DNA of 64,000 nt. It comes from Zizania palustris (Eukaryota; Streptophyta; Magnoliopsida; Poales; Poaceae). The position numbers and the translations under genes were made by a program. This document shows positions 22,597 to 33,517 of this stretch, piece after piece. Within the stretch, counting starts at the first letter, position 1. Each line of letters opens with the position of its first letter. The stretch covers positions 43,771,712 through 43,835,711 of the forward strand of contig JAAALK010000286.1 in assembly GCA_019279435.1 (NCBI GenBank). Reading direction: 5' to 3'. The notes beneath the pieces are model-generated. The model was not told the DNA's origin. It was given only the letters and a program-made list of their open reading frames with translations, and did no database searches.

Positions 22597-25500
22597 CTAA
22601 AAAGGATACACAACTCCCAAATCCCCTCGTAGACGCTCAAAATTAGACTGATCTAGGGGTTTAGTAAAAATATCAGCCAACTACTGATGAGTATCAACAT
22701 GAATAAGATCAATGACTCCTTTCTCATATTGATCCCTCAAAAAGTGAAAGCGCACATCAATATGTTTAGTTTTTGAATGAAGACATGGGTTTTTCCTACA
22801 CTAATTGCACTGGTGCTATCACAAAACAAAGGAATTCTAGAAGGGAAGAACAACCCAAAATCCCGCAAAGTAGAAATCATCCAAACCAACTGAGAACAGC
22901 AGCTAGCAGCAGCTACATACTCAGCCTCAGTAGTAGAAAGCGCAACTCCAGATTGTTTTCTAGAGGACCAAGAAACAAGTGAAGAACTAAGAAGCTGGCA
23001 AGTACCGGAAGTAGACTTGCGATCCAGCCGGCTCCCACCAAAATCAGCGTCCGAAAAACCAGCTAAATCAAGAGACGATGATGCAGAATAGTAAAGACCT
23101 AAATCAGGAGCATAAGTAAGGTACCTGAAAATACGCTTCACAGCCTACCAGTGAGATGCGCGTGGCGAAGACTGAAAACGCGCACACACACCTACGGCAA
23201 ACTGAATATATGGTCTAGTCGCAGTCAAGTATAGCAACAATGCGATCATCCATCGATACTCTCTCTCGTTTACCTTGACGTCGTCCCCGTCCTTGTCCAG
23301 ACCTCCAGATGTACCCATTGGGGTCATCTGTGGCTTTAGCTCTCCACCAAAGTCAAATTTCTTTAGAATATCCCGTGTGTACTTACCCTGGTGGATGAAA
23401 ATAGCGTCCTTGGTCTGCTTGATCTGGAGCCCTAAAAAGTACTTGAGTTCTCCCATGAGACTCATCTCGAACTCGCTATGCCTCTGCTCAGAAAACTTGG
23501 ATACAAGCTCATTAGTAGAACCACCAAAAATAATATCATCCACATAAATTTGACCAACCAATAGGTCTGTGCCATCTCTAAGCAAGAAAAGAGTCTTGTC
23601 CACAGAACCCATCACAAAACCTTCTACAACAAGAACTGCTTCAGGCAATCATACCAAGCCCTAGGGGCCTGCTTCAGACCGTACAAAGCCTTTTGCAACT
23701 TGTAAACATGATGTGGAAATTTAGGGTTCTCGAAACCGGGGGGCTGCTTAACATATACCTCCTCCTCTATATACCCATTTAGAAAAGAACTCTTGACATC
23801 CATTTGATGAAGTTTAAAACCTTTAGAAGCAGCAAAGGCCAAAAGAATACGAATGGACTCAAGGCGAGCAACAGGGGCCAATGTCTCTTCAAAGTCAATA
23901 CCTTTTTTTTGACAGAAACCCTGTGTCACTAATCGAGCTTTGTTGTGCACCACAACACCATCTTCTCCTTGTTTGTTCTTAAACACCCACTTGGTGCCTA
24001 TGGTGTTGCATCTAGGTGGCAGCTCAACTAGTGTCCAAACCCGATTGCGAACAAAATTTTCAAGCTCTTCTTGCATGTCATTTATCCAATTTGAATCGGA
24101 AAGAGCATGAGAAACGTCTCGGGGCTCAAAACTAGCAACAAAGGCAGACTCAGCAAACATAGCAAGTGAACCAGCTGAGGAACGTAAAGATCTCTCCGTA
24201 AGATCACCAATGATGAGCTCTGAAGGGTGATCACGCTGAACTGCACGGGATCCTAAGTGATCTGAGGTCACCTCACCTGAATCAGCAATTGGCTCCTCTG
24301 GACTCGGCTGAGAAGTCATCTCATCGGAGTCAACACCTGGCACATCTTGACTCAGCTGAGGAGGCTCGATCGAAGTAGAAGGAGTAATTAGAGGTCTGTC
24401 CTCATCCTCAGTCGAAGTCTTAGAAGGTGTGGGGTCTGCAGGTGGTGTAGAGGGCCCACCCTCATCATCAGCAGGAGGGTCATCATCTTCCTCGAAGATG
24501 GACTCTCCAAGCTCATCATCTCCAGAAAGCTCAAAAGAAGGAGTCGGCGAGGGCAAAGACTCATCAAAGGAAACCTCACAGGTCTCGACAAGCATCTGGG
24601 AGTCTAGGTTCCAAACACGAAAACCTCGTGAATGCAAAGCATAACCTAGAAACACTCCATCCCAACAACGAGACTCAAACTTGTCCAAATGTCCTCCCTT
24701 CTTAAGCACAAAGCACTTGCATCCAAAAGCTCGCAAGTGACTCACCTTGGGCTGTCTACCAAAGCGCAACTCATATGATGTCTTACCTAAGTAATCTCTA
24801 AGGAAAATGCGATTGGCAAGATAGCGAGTTGTGTTCATTGCTTCAGCCCAAAAACGCCTAGGAGTCCTATGCTCATCAAGCATTGTCCTGGCCATCTCGA
24901 CAAGCGTGTGGTTTTTTCGCTCCACAACGCCGTTCTGTGGGGGAGTGTAAGGAGCAAAGAACTGATGATCAAGACCCTGATCGCTACAAAAACTGATGAA
25001 CTGAGAGTTCTTAAACTCAGATCCATTGTCTGAACGAATTGCTCACATCAGACCATTGTTCTCGTTCTTCAGCTTCAAAATCAGGTCATGAACATACTGA
25101 AAAGTCTCATCCTTAGACTCTAGAAAGTAAACCCACGAAAATCGAGAAAAATCGTCAACTATTACCAGGGCGTACCACTTCCCACCAACGGAGCGTACTC
25201 GAGCTGGGCCTACTGTGTCCATGTGCAACAGCTCTCCCGGGTACGACATCATCACCTGAGTCACAGGTGCGTGAGAAGCAGCAACCATTTTCCCATGACG
25301 ACAGGGATGGCAAACTAGATCCTTTTCCATCTTAAGCTTGGGCAATCCTCGGATAAGATCCATAGAACTCAATCTAACAAGTAGATCAAAGCTCAAATGG
25401 CCTAACCTTCTATGCCACTTCCATAGCTCAGAGGAAGATCCGGCCATCAGACATCGAGAAGGGCCAAAAGAACTAGAGAAATCAATACGAAAAACCTTAC

Positions 25501-25840
25501 CAAAAGGTAAGATCCGGTAGACTAAAGATCCTCTAGAATCAACAACAGAAGACATGCCCTTCTTAAAGCGCACTTCTAAACCATCCTCAAGCAGTTGCGA
25601 AACAGAAATTAGATTAAAGTTCAGATTTCCAACTAAAGCAACATTCTTCAAAGAGAAATAATCAGAAATATGAATCGACCTGATACCTTGCACCTTCCCT
25701 TGACCACTGTTCCCGAAAGTGATGTATTCCTTGGAGCTCGGGGGAGTGAGGCTGGAGAACCATCTGCGGTGTCCCGTCATATGGCGAGAACATCCTAAAT
25801 CCATGATCCATACGTCCTCCAGTCCTCGATCCTGCAAGAT
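22597..25840 (-). pseudogene. pol (integrase, RT, RNase H) of Copia-1
   Basis: Copia pol in minus orientation: protease-like [11 protein letters not shown] motif (near 25790; Copia-2 has DSGCS), integrase zinc motif and core (25420-24900; [10 protein letters not shown] and SDNGSEFK), an acidic linker, RT (about 24050-23500; catalytic YVDDII near 23535) and RNase H (23140-22600; ends LADIFTKPLD). Disruptions relative to Copia-2: TGA at 25043-25045 in integrase (an Arg CGA in Copia-2), a frameshift near 23630 in RT, TAG at 23145-23147 (a Gln codon in Copia-2), and loss of one C near 22796 that shifts the RNase H frame. Natural stop at 22597-22599. Not functional. Confidence 0.88.
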
Positions 25841-28587
25841 CATTGGTCATGAGTGGGAGCAAATAGTCGACCACTAGGTCTAGCAAAAGTACTAAACCAG
25901 TGTCGAGCCATCTGCTCGTAAGTAGGAAAGCAGAAGGAATCATATGAGTCTGGACCAAAACGCGGCTCAAAGCGTGGTCCTCTGTTCTGCCTAAAATCAC
26001 GGTCACGAGGTCCAACACCGTATCCATAGCGATCTGGAACTCTGCCGGAATGGAAACCACCCTCCGGAGCACGGTCATGAAAACTGTCTCCTCTACCACC
26101 ACCTACACGACGTGGCCTGGCCTCTAGCCTCTCTCTATGTCGAGGAACTCTCTGTCTACCACCCTGCTGGTAGAACTGCTCCTGCACACCTCGAGCTCTC
26201 TCTGCTCGCTCACCCCGCTTCCTCCTGAAGCAAAACTCCTCAAGATGCCCGTCTCTCTGACAAAACTCACAGCGATAGGTAGGCTTCTTGGGATGTTGTT
26301 GTGGCTTAGGGTTATTAGACTTGGTGGTGTTGGGTGTAGCATCTTTGGTGTGAGAGGGTCCAGGTAAAGAATCAAGAGAAGTGTGGAGAGTTTTAGGCTT
26401 CGAAACCCAGATCTGCTTCTTAGGTGGAGCTTTAGTTTGTTCTTGGATCACTCCATCCTTGGGCTGACTATCCTTAAAGGACTCAGTGGAATGAGTCTTG
26501 GGATATCTCTATTCGGGAGTCATCTTACTCCACTCCACTGCTCGGCTAATAGCACTCTCAAAATCAGCCTTGGTATAGGTGTAACCTACCCCAAACCCAT
26601 CCTGTCTCTTGAACTGCTGGATCATCATACCTAGCTGTGGCTCTCTGGCACTAATCCAACTCAGGATCTGACGGAGGTAAAAGTTCTCGTTCTGAACATC
26701 AGCTAGCTCCTCTCACAAGGAAGCTAATACCTCCACCTGAGACAAGCAGATCTCACACTCTTTATCAACTTCGACAGACTTCTCAGCTTTTAGCTTGATC
26801 AACTCCATTCTAATGGACAAGCAGTTCTCACAAACAGTGGATGGAACTGATAAGGTCTCAAGCTCTAGCTTAGTCTGCACCAACTCACCTCTCACTCCAG
26901 CTAACTCGCTCAACTTCTCATCACTCTTGGCTCTCAGCTCAGCTATACTAGCTAAATGATATGGGCAGTCTACACAAGGTGTGACGACAATGGCATGAGC
27001 ATCTTTTAGCTCCTGCTGAGCGCTCTCAAGCTCAGTGGCCAATGTGTCTCTCTCAGCTACTCTCTCTGTGTACCTAGACTTAAGAGTCATCAGGTCACAC
27101 AACAGCACCTCACAGTTAGGGCACTCACCACTATCATCCAAGCAAGGGGAAGAAGACAGACTCTCAATCTTTCCATTTGCTGTGGCAAGCTCACTCTCAA
27201 GCTCATCTATCCTCTTCTTAGCCCCTCTAAGCAGTTTATCCCTATACTTCAACTCCCGACGATTCTGTTCTAATAAATTAACAACTTCTTGTTCATAGGA
27301 TGATACCTTCTCATCGTCGTAGTTGTCAGAGTCGTCAGAGGAGTCCTTTTCTTTCTTCTCCCCAAGAGCCATTGAGCAGAAGCTCTTGTGGGGTCTTCGG
27401 CTGTCACGTGAGCGTCTCTTCGGCTTGTCCCCGAAGGCCATGAAACAGAGGTCCGCCGGATCATCCCTGTCCTTCCCCTTCCTGATCACGATCTCTTCAT
27501 CACTTGAGCTCGACGATGAGGAGGAAGATGAGGATCTCTTGGAGTAGCTTTTCTCCATCTCGGCGAAGAAAGCCTTGTCTCGTTTCTTGTTCTCACGCAT
27601 GTAGTCCTTCAAAGCCTTCCGAAAGAATCTCGTCTTGGGCTTGCCCTTCGTGGAGTTGTCGTATTTGTCGGAGTCGTAGGAGTTGCCGCTGGTTCCCTTC
27701 TTGTAATTCTTCCGCTTGGGGCAGTCGGCAATGAAATGACCTATATCACCACACTCAAAGCACCCGGATTTTGTGCCGTGTCTCTTAAACATTCGCTTAT
27801 CATAGACACATCGCACCCGGTTGTTAAACAAGCATAGGTCATCATCTCCTAGAGTATCAAGTTGTTCCTCGGAGATAGACATCAAGGAAAAAGCAGTACA
27901 ACTCATGGCATTAGGATCAGCAGACGGTGTCGCAAGTGCCAAAGTCTTGGAGCCAGAATTAGTGAGATTTGATCTCAACTGAATATCGACCTCTGAGGCC
28001 TTGAGCTTACTAAAAAGCTCTGCGACGGTCAAGGTATCATAAGTCGCACTCTCAACAATAGAGGAGACCTTGATCTCCCAGATCTTAGGGTCCAAGGTAT
28101 GGAGTACCTTAAGCGCCTGCTCATGATCCGAGACCAGCTGATCACGCTCGGCCTTGTTAACGCGAAGCTTGTTAATGATCGATTGAAAACGACCAAACAA
28201 AGCCTCAACAGTCTCACCCGGCTTCTGTGAGAAATTTTCATACTCACGTCGGTAGGTCTGGTAGAGCCTAGCCTTAACCTGAGTTGTCCCCTCATGGTGT
28301 GCCTGGAGGGTAGCCCAGATCTCTCGAGCAGTGGTGAGATGGCTAACACGCTCAAACTCACTAGGACCTAGACTAGAAAATAAAATGTTCACCGCTTTAC
28401 TATTATTTTGATGTTGTGCAACTACATCTGCAGCAGTATCCGCAGCAATAGTACGTATGGTGAAAGTAGGATGAACACAAATCTCCCATATGTCCGAGCT
28501 CTGGCTCATAAGGTATGCTCACATGCGAGTCTTCCAATAAGTGTAGCCAAAAGCCTCTAGGGACGGGATTTTGCCAAGAGATGTCAT
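25840..28587 (-). pseudogene. gag of Copia-1
   Basis: Starts at ATG 28587-28585, the same site as in Copia-2, and ends at TGA 25842-25840. Contains a UBN2-type gag domain (about 28500-27950), a zinc knuckle CFECGDIGHFIADC (near 27755), a serine-rich acidic patch (near 27510), long coiled-coil stretches (27300-26710) and an Arg/Gly-rich segment with a second Cys/His knuckle, CEFCQRDGHLEEFC (near 26260). Stops at 28519-28521 (Arg in Copia-2), 26713-26715 and 26509-26511 (Gln in Copia-2) interrupt it. Gag and pol are in different frames here, as also in Copia-2. Confidence 0.85.
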
Positions 28588-28638
28588 GGTCACTACCTAG
28601 GTTTAGAATCGGTTAAGATATTAGAAAACCCTAACCTT

Positions 28639-28650
28639 GCTCTGATACCA
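28639..28650 (-). other. Primer binding site of Copia-1 (initiator tRNA-Met)
   Basis: TGGTATCAGAGC on the minus strand, two bases inside the 5' LTR. Confidence 0.9.
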
Positions 28651-28652
28651 CT

Positions 28653-30199
28653 TGTAGGACCGAAAGTAGCGACCATAGGGGGGTGAATGGGCGCCTAAAA
28701 AATTCTTGCTAAACTATGTGCTAATCCCAACACCCAAACGAACTTAGCCAGTCAAATAATATTAGCCAAGCAAATTGCAGGAATTAAATTGGTTTAGCCT
28801 AAAAATAACCGGTGTCCCAATTAAAATGATATTAAAGATAAACTAAATAGAAATACTGTAGTAAATAAAATTGGTACAAGAAATATTTAATAATGTAAGC
28901 AAAATGCCTAAATATGTTAATAGAATATTCAGACTACGGTCTAAAAATAAAATACTAATAAACTAAATAAAAACATGGATTATACAGAAATTAATTAAGA
29001 AATAAACCTAAAATATTTCATGGAAATCTAGAATAAATATATTACTGCGACTAATAAATTTTTCTTTTATATGAGCAGATTAAAAACACTTAAATAAATA
29101 GTACGAGATACATAATAAAAATTTAACAGATTAAAAATCTAACTACGAGATTAATAGCTAGATTTAAACTACCTGAAAAATAGAAGATTAAAAGTGCTAA
29201 CCTGCATCTGAAAATTTTTCGGACGGACGCACTGCTGCGTTGTTTTATTAATTTTTTTTCTCTTCTGCTGCCGCCGCTCGTGGATCAAGAACTGTGCTGA
29301 AGATCACAGCTTTCCACAAAAAAAATTCCCTCCTACTTTATCCCGAGTCGTGCATTGCCGTCAATTTCCATAGGGCCCACGCCAAGAAGCCATGTTGCGT
29401 GCTGGATTTTCTATTTGGCTGTCGTGCGCTCGCCTCGAGGCCGTGAAAATAATTTTCATCGTTGTTGCCACCGTGGGAGAACGCAACAAGAAAACACGAA
29501 CATGCTGCCTTGTATTTTCGCACCAGCCTAGGATGTGAAGATGGCAGACAACTACGCGCCTAGGCTGAAAGCCTCACTGCGGTGTCTTGCCCAAAGCGCG
29601 TTGACGCCTGCGAGAGGACCGTTGGCGACGACAGATCAAAATAAAAAATCGGTGGCGGAAGAAAAAACTAGAACGATGGAAAACATTGAACTGTAGATTA
29701 ATCTCTTAAAAAACAGTTATCTATCCCTAGGGGGGATGGGGTCTATTTATAGGCGACTCCTAATACATGAAAAGACTAATTTACCCATAGGGTAAATTAA
29801 AACTGACTCTAAAATAAATTCTGAAAATTACTAAAATAATCATAGGTTGTCAGTTTTGCGCCGAAACTGACAAAGCGTCCACCGTCTTCGCACCGGGTAC
29901 CCGGATTGGGCCGACCCGACCCCGCAGCTTCCTTAGCCCGGCAATCGCTCGCCGCCCGTGTACCTGAGTCAAACCTAGTCAACAGACCAGTGGATCATCT
30001 GCCGCTCCTAGCCATGTACCCGGATTGGGCCAGCCCGACTCCGCGGCTCCTCTGCTCAGCTGTCGCTCGCTGCCCGTGTACCTGAGTCACACGCGCTTCA
30101 GACTCGGCAGGTCTTCATAGCTCCCTTCCTTTGACTTCCGTTGAAAATCACTCATCACATCTGGAATATCAAAACCATATTCTTCAACATGGTTTCTCA
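28653..30199 (-). repeat. 5' LTR of Copia-1
   Basis: 1,547 bp, matching 7769-9378 with substitutions and indels. The minus-strand TATAAATA box at 29744-29751 is the likely promoter of the element. It ends in CTCA at 30199, followed by the target copy GTGGA. Confidence 0.9.
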
Positions 30200-30946
30200 G
30201 TGGACCCCACCTGTCGGCGAGCGAGGGCGGAGGGGTGAGGCGCCGACACGCGGGACAAGGCGGTCAGTGGCCGGGGCACGACTAAAGAGGCTGATAGGCG
30301 GGCCAGGTTGACGCGGGTGCGGGGGAGAGAGAGGGGGAGTGCGCCGACAGGCGGACCCCGCTTGTCAGTGACGCGCGGTTGGGCTGGGCTGGAGACGAAT
30401 TGAGGGTTGAGGCCCATTAAGAATTTAAATGCTTTTCCGATTTAAAATAATTCCAGTAATTCATTTATTTGATTAAGGGTTGAATCACTATGGATAAAAT
30501 TTTTAAAAAATTCCCAAAATTATGTTTCGGCCTCTAGATTATTTCATAAATTTTTCAAGTCCAAATTCTGAATATTTCTCTTTGTTTGGCTTTAATAGGG
30601 CTCTTTTAGGGTTTTCTTTAATCAATAATTCCAGAAATTCTTTTAATAATATATTTCCTTTATTTAATTTATTTTTAAATCTTGGGGTGTTACACCTACC
30701 TCCATCCCTAGGCGTTCGGCTACGATGGCGGTCGGGTGTCGATTGACGCTACTCCGACGTGCGCCCACGGCCTAAAAGACGGAAGTGCCAAGAACTTTGG
30801 CCAGAAACACACCCTTCCCCACCTCCTTCATGATGTCATCATCATCTTTGTTGCTACTATTGGCACCAAAACTCGAGCGACAGCTTAATGGCAAACCAAT
30901 CAAATAGGCTCCCAATTTCTTCATAGGAATCGCGCTTGGGGGTTGG

Positions 30947-31561
30947 GTGCCATCCTCACAGCCCAAGAACAACAAAAAAGAGTGTACTCAGGGGAAGGGA
31001 ATATCACCAGAATCTGAAAAACGGATGAGGGTTGACCACTCGCTTGGGAGTCCGGTGAGTGCACCAAGGAGGGGCTCTAGTCTTCTACCTGATCCAAATG
31101 GATCGGCAGCTCAACCATTCTACCTTATGGGGGCGGTGCTATTTCCTGGCTTCTGGGGTTGGCCACTTGAGGGCATGATAGTAGACGAAGATTAGACAAA
31201 TGTCAAACCAAAATTCTGGTGGCGAAAGAAGCAGCACAACTCCCAGCCAGCTGGTCAGATTCAGTCAGCAAACAAAGTACTTCCCCCTCCTCGCAGCAAA
31301 AAGTTCTTAGAGGCAATGAGAGGTAAATGCTTCAACTGCCTAGATTTCACTCACAAGGTTGCCCAGTGCACCTTCAAAACTCATTGTTGGTGTTGCAATA
31401 AAGTTGGCCACCGGTCCCCTGACTGCGAGTTAAAGATTGCAATTGCTGCCTCAAAGGAAAGCCAAGGAGCTAGGCATCCCCATCCTTCTCACAGCATCAC
31501 CACGCTGGCAAACAAAGCTCTTTCCCAATCTTCGCCGTCAAGCACTGTGCGCATGGACCCT
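30947..31561 (+). pseudogene. LINE ORF1, 5' part
   Basis: One frame with a single in-frame TAG (31193-31195). After the stop comes a KPKFWWR segment, then two closely spaced CCHC-like knuckles, CFNCLDFTHKVAQC and CWCCNKVGHRSPDC (31328-31430), typical of plant LINE ORF1 RNA-binding proteins. The frame is cut at 31561 by Copia-2 and resumes after 42823. The start used here is the first ATG in the frame; the true start may lie further left. Confidence 0.7.
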
Positions 31562-33517
31562 TGTAGTACCGAAAGTAGCGACCAGAGGGGGGGTGAATGG
31601 GCGCCTAAAAATTCTTTCGAATCAATGGCCTGTTCCCAATACCCAACGCACCTCAAAAAGACTATGCAGCAGAAAATAAACAAAAGGCCTAAGTCTAAAG
31701 GTTTCTAACCTAGAAGCAAATGATCATAACTGAGAATTATTAAATAAGTGCAACTAGGCAGATGAACATGGTGTAACAGGCCTAAACTTCTCAATGAAAT
31801 GATCTAAGTATGTGTAAGAAGAAAAAGAAGTTACTGTCCAAATTTGTCTCCTGTTCGGAACTGGGCGAAGCCTCCTTCGCACGTCGAGGTCTGCTTCGGA
31901 GGCTGGTGACGGAGCCTACTTCGGAGGTCAGTTGCGAGGCATGTCGAAGATGCCGAAGGTGTTTTGTTCTAGTCTAGTTCGGAGTGGCAAGAAGAGAAGT
32001 ATGCTTCGAAGCGAAGTGACAGAGTCGGAGCCTGCTTCGAAGTGTGCACTTCGAAGACAAAACTTCGAACACAGCTCCGAACCGAATGCTTCGAAGCAAA
32101 ACCTTCGAACAGAAAGCTTCGAACACAACACACAAACGGACAACCTTCGAACAAAGAAGCGAAGCCTGTCACACGACAGAAAACCAAGCCCGAAGCCTAT
32201 ACTCTACCTCCGAAAAGAGCAAGCTTCGAAAAGGGAAGCGAAGGGTGACACGCCACACAAAAGTCAGTGCGAGGCCTAGCGGAACTACAAGCTTCGAACC
32301 CAACTTCGAAACCTATCGAGGTATGGACTTCGAACAGCTAGAGACGAAGCCCCTTCGCACTGTCGATCGAAGTATGCGATGCTGTCCGTTCTGAAAAATA
32401 CTTCGAATCTAAGCAACACAGAACGCACACCGAAGATCGAAGATCGAGCGAAGCCTTCAAAGATATTAGATAGAAGCCTGCCTCACGGAGCTGAGTGGCT
32501 TCGAACAGAGAAGGGCTTCGCCCGAAACACAGCCAAAAGGTGATAGAGCCTGTCAGCTTCGATCAAAAAGTTGTGCAGTAGAAGGTGAAAAGCTGCACAG
32601 AACACTGTAGCTGCAGGGAAGTAGTACTAGTTGCAACAACAAGAACTAGTACTACTAGAGTGAAGAACACACCCAGCCGAAGCCTCCAAAGCCTCAAAAA
32701 TCACGGGAAAAACTTGCTATGCTAAAGAAATGAAGCCATTTAAAACCTTTGCAGATGCAGCACACAAAGAAATAGGGCATTTACTGCAACATTAAATACA
32801 AGGCAATAAACACAGAAGCAAGAACTTCCTGGCGGCGCAAGCAGGGAACAAGAGAGGAGAGAGAGCATGAGAGACAAAATGACCCAATAGAGTGGATTTG
32901 ATTTCAGCCAAAAGGGTAGTCCAAACCCTAGGGATTGAGGTCCTATTTATAGGCAGCCCAACACTAGGAATATTCTACCAGCCCCTTAGGGTTTTTACAG
33001 ACTCAAAAATAAAGGAAAAGACTCTACTGCCCTTAGGAATTTTTACAGACACGACTGACTGACTGTGGGCCTAGAGTTACAGATGACTTATCCGGAAGCT
33101 AAGTTTTCGTAGCGACTACGGCTTCTCTTCTGGACAGTCGGATACAGAATCAACGGTTGTCAGTTTTACGCCGAAACTGACAAAGCCTCCACCGGCTTTG
33201 CACCAAGTACTCGGATTGGGCCGGCCTGACTCCGCAGCTCTCTCAGCCCGGCAATCACTCACTGCCCGTGTACCTGAGTCAGTCCTGGTCAACAGCCCAG
33301 TGGGTCTTCTACTGCTTCTGGCCCATGCACCCGGATTGGGCCAGCCCGACTTCGCAGCCTCCTCTGCCCGACAGTCGCTCGCTACCCGTGTACCTGAGTC
33401 ACACGCGGCCCATGAAACAGCAGATCTCCTCTCTTCTTCAGTCCTCTTTGACTATCGTTGACAATGACTCATCACTTCTGGAGCCATGAGGCCCACGCTA
33501 TTCAGCATGGCTCCTCA
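31562..33517 (-). repeat. 3' LTR of Copia-2 with TTCGAA cluster
   Basis: Runs from TGTAGTACCG to GGCTCCTCA. A minus-strand TATAAATA box lies at 32944-32951. Between about 31990 and 32530 the palindrome TTCGAA occurs some 14 times by my count, together with many TTCGGA/CGAAG variants. Plus-strand ORFs of up to 116 codons in this stretch recur in the other LTR only because the LTRs are copies. Confidence 0.9.

Larger units (their letters stand above)
7769..30199 (-). mobile_element. Copia-1: Ty1/copia SIRE/Maximus-type retrotransposon, interrupted by Gypsy-2
   Basis: A minus-strand copia element inserted in the Tekay LTR. Left to right: 3' LTR (7769-9378), polypurine tract, non-coding 3' region, RNase H, reverse transcriptase, integrase, gag, initiator tRNA-Met primer site and 5' LTR (28653-30199). 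Copia gene order (integrase before RT), a long gag with a zinc knuckle, and LTRs beginning TGTAGGACCGAAAGTAGCGA support the SIRE/Maximus call. Gypsy-2 lies in its 3' non-coding region at 9510-21372. The two LTRs differ by several substitutions and by indels; the 5' LTR lacks a segment present at about 8940-9015 in the 3' LTR. The insertion is therefore older than Gypsy-2. Many stops and frameshifts show that it is inactive. Confidence 0.9.
1..30694 (-). mobile_element. Ty3/gypsy Tekay-type LTR retrotransposon, interrupted and cut by window edge
   Basis: A minus-strand Ty3/gypsy element made of two visible pieces, 1-7768 and 30205-30694; the DNA between them is a later copia insertion. Reading leftwards from its 5' end there is an LTR, a primer binding site for initiator tRNA-Met, an extra upstream ORF, gag, protease, reverse transcriptase, RNase H and integrase. 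The integrase C-terminus, any chromodomain and the 3' LTR lie beyond base 1. The RT and protease motifs and the LTR of about 3.3 kb fit the Tekay/Del/RIRE3 chromovirus group; that lineage call is from family knowledge. Multiple stops and a frameshift make it non-autonomous. The base after its right LTR end (30695) begins LINE-containing sequence; the matching left target site is not in the window. Confidence 0.85.
4994..30694 (-). repeat. 5' LTR of the Tekay-type element, split by Copia-1
   Basis: The LTR runs from TGTCACGCCCC at 4994 to 7768 and resumes at 30205, ending GGGTGTTACA at 30694; on its own strand it starts TGTAACACCC and ends in TGACA. The two parts add up to about 3.27 kb, close to the 3,296 bp of the related solo LTR at 49619-52914, which shows the same sequence uninterrupted across the break. 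The break carries a copia target duplication, GTGGC at 7764-7768 and GTGGA at 30200-30204, differing at one base. The GC-rich part (about 6750-7768) produces several open frames on both strands that I take as chance. No host gene is seen in it. Confidence 0.88.

Noticed and set aside
31932..32394. Plus-strand ORFs of 115-116 codons conserved in two places (also 41239-41701)
   Set aside because: They lie in the two LTRs of Copia-2 and are identical only because LTRs are copies; the peptides are repeats of the TTCGAA words.
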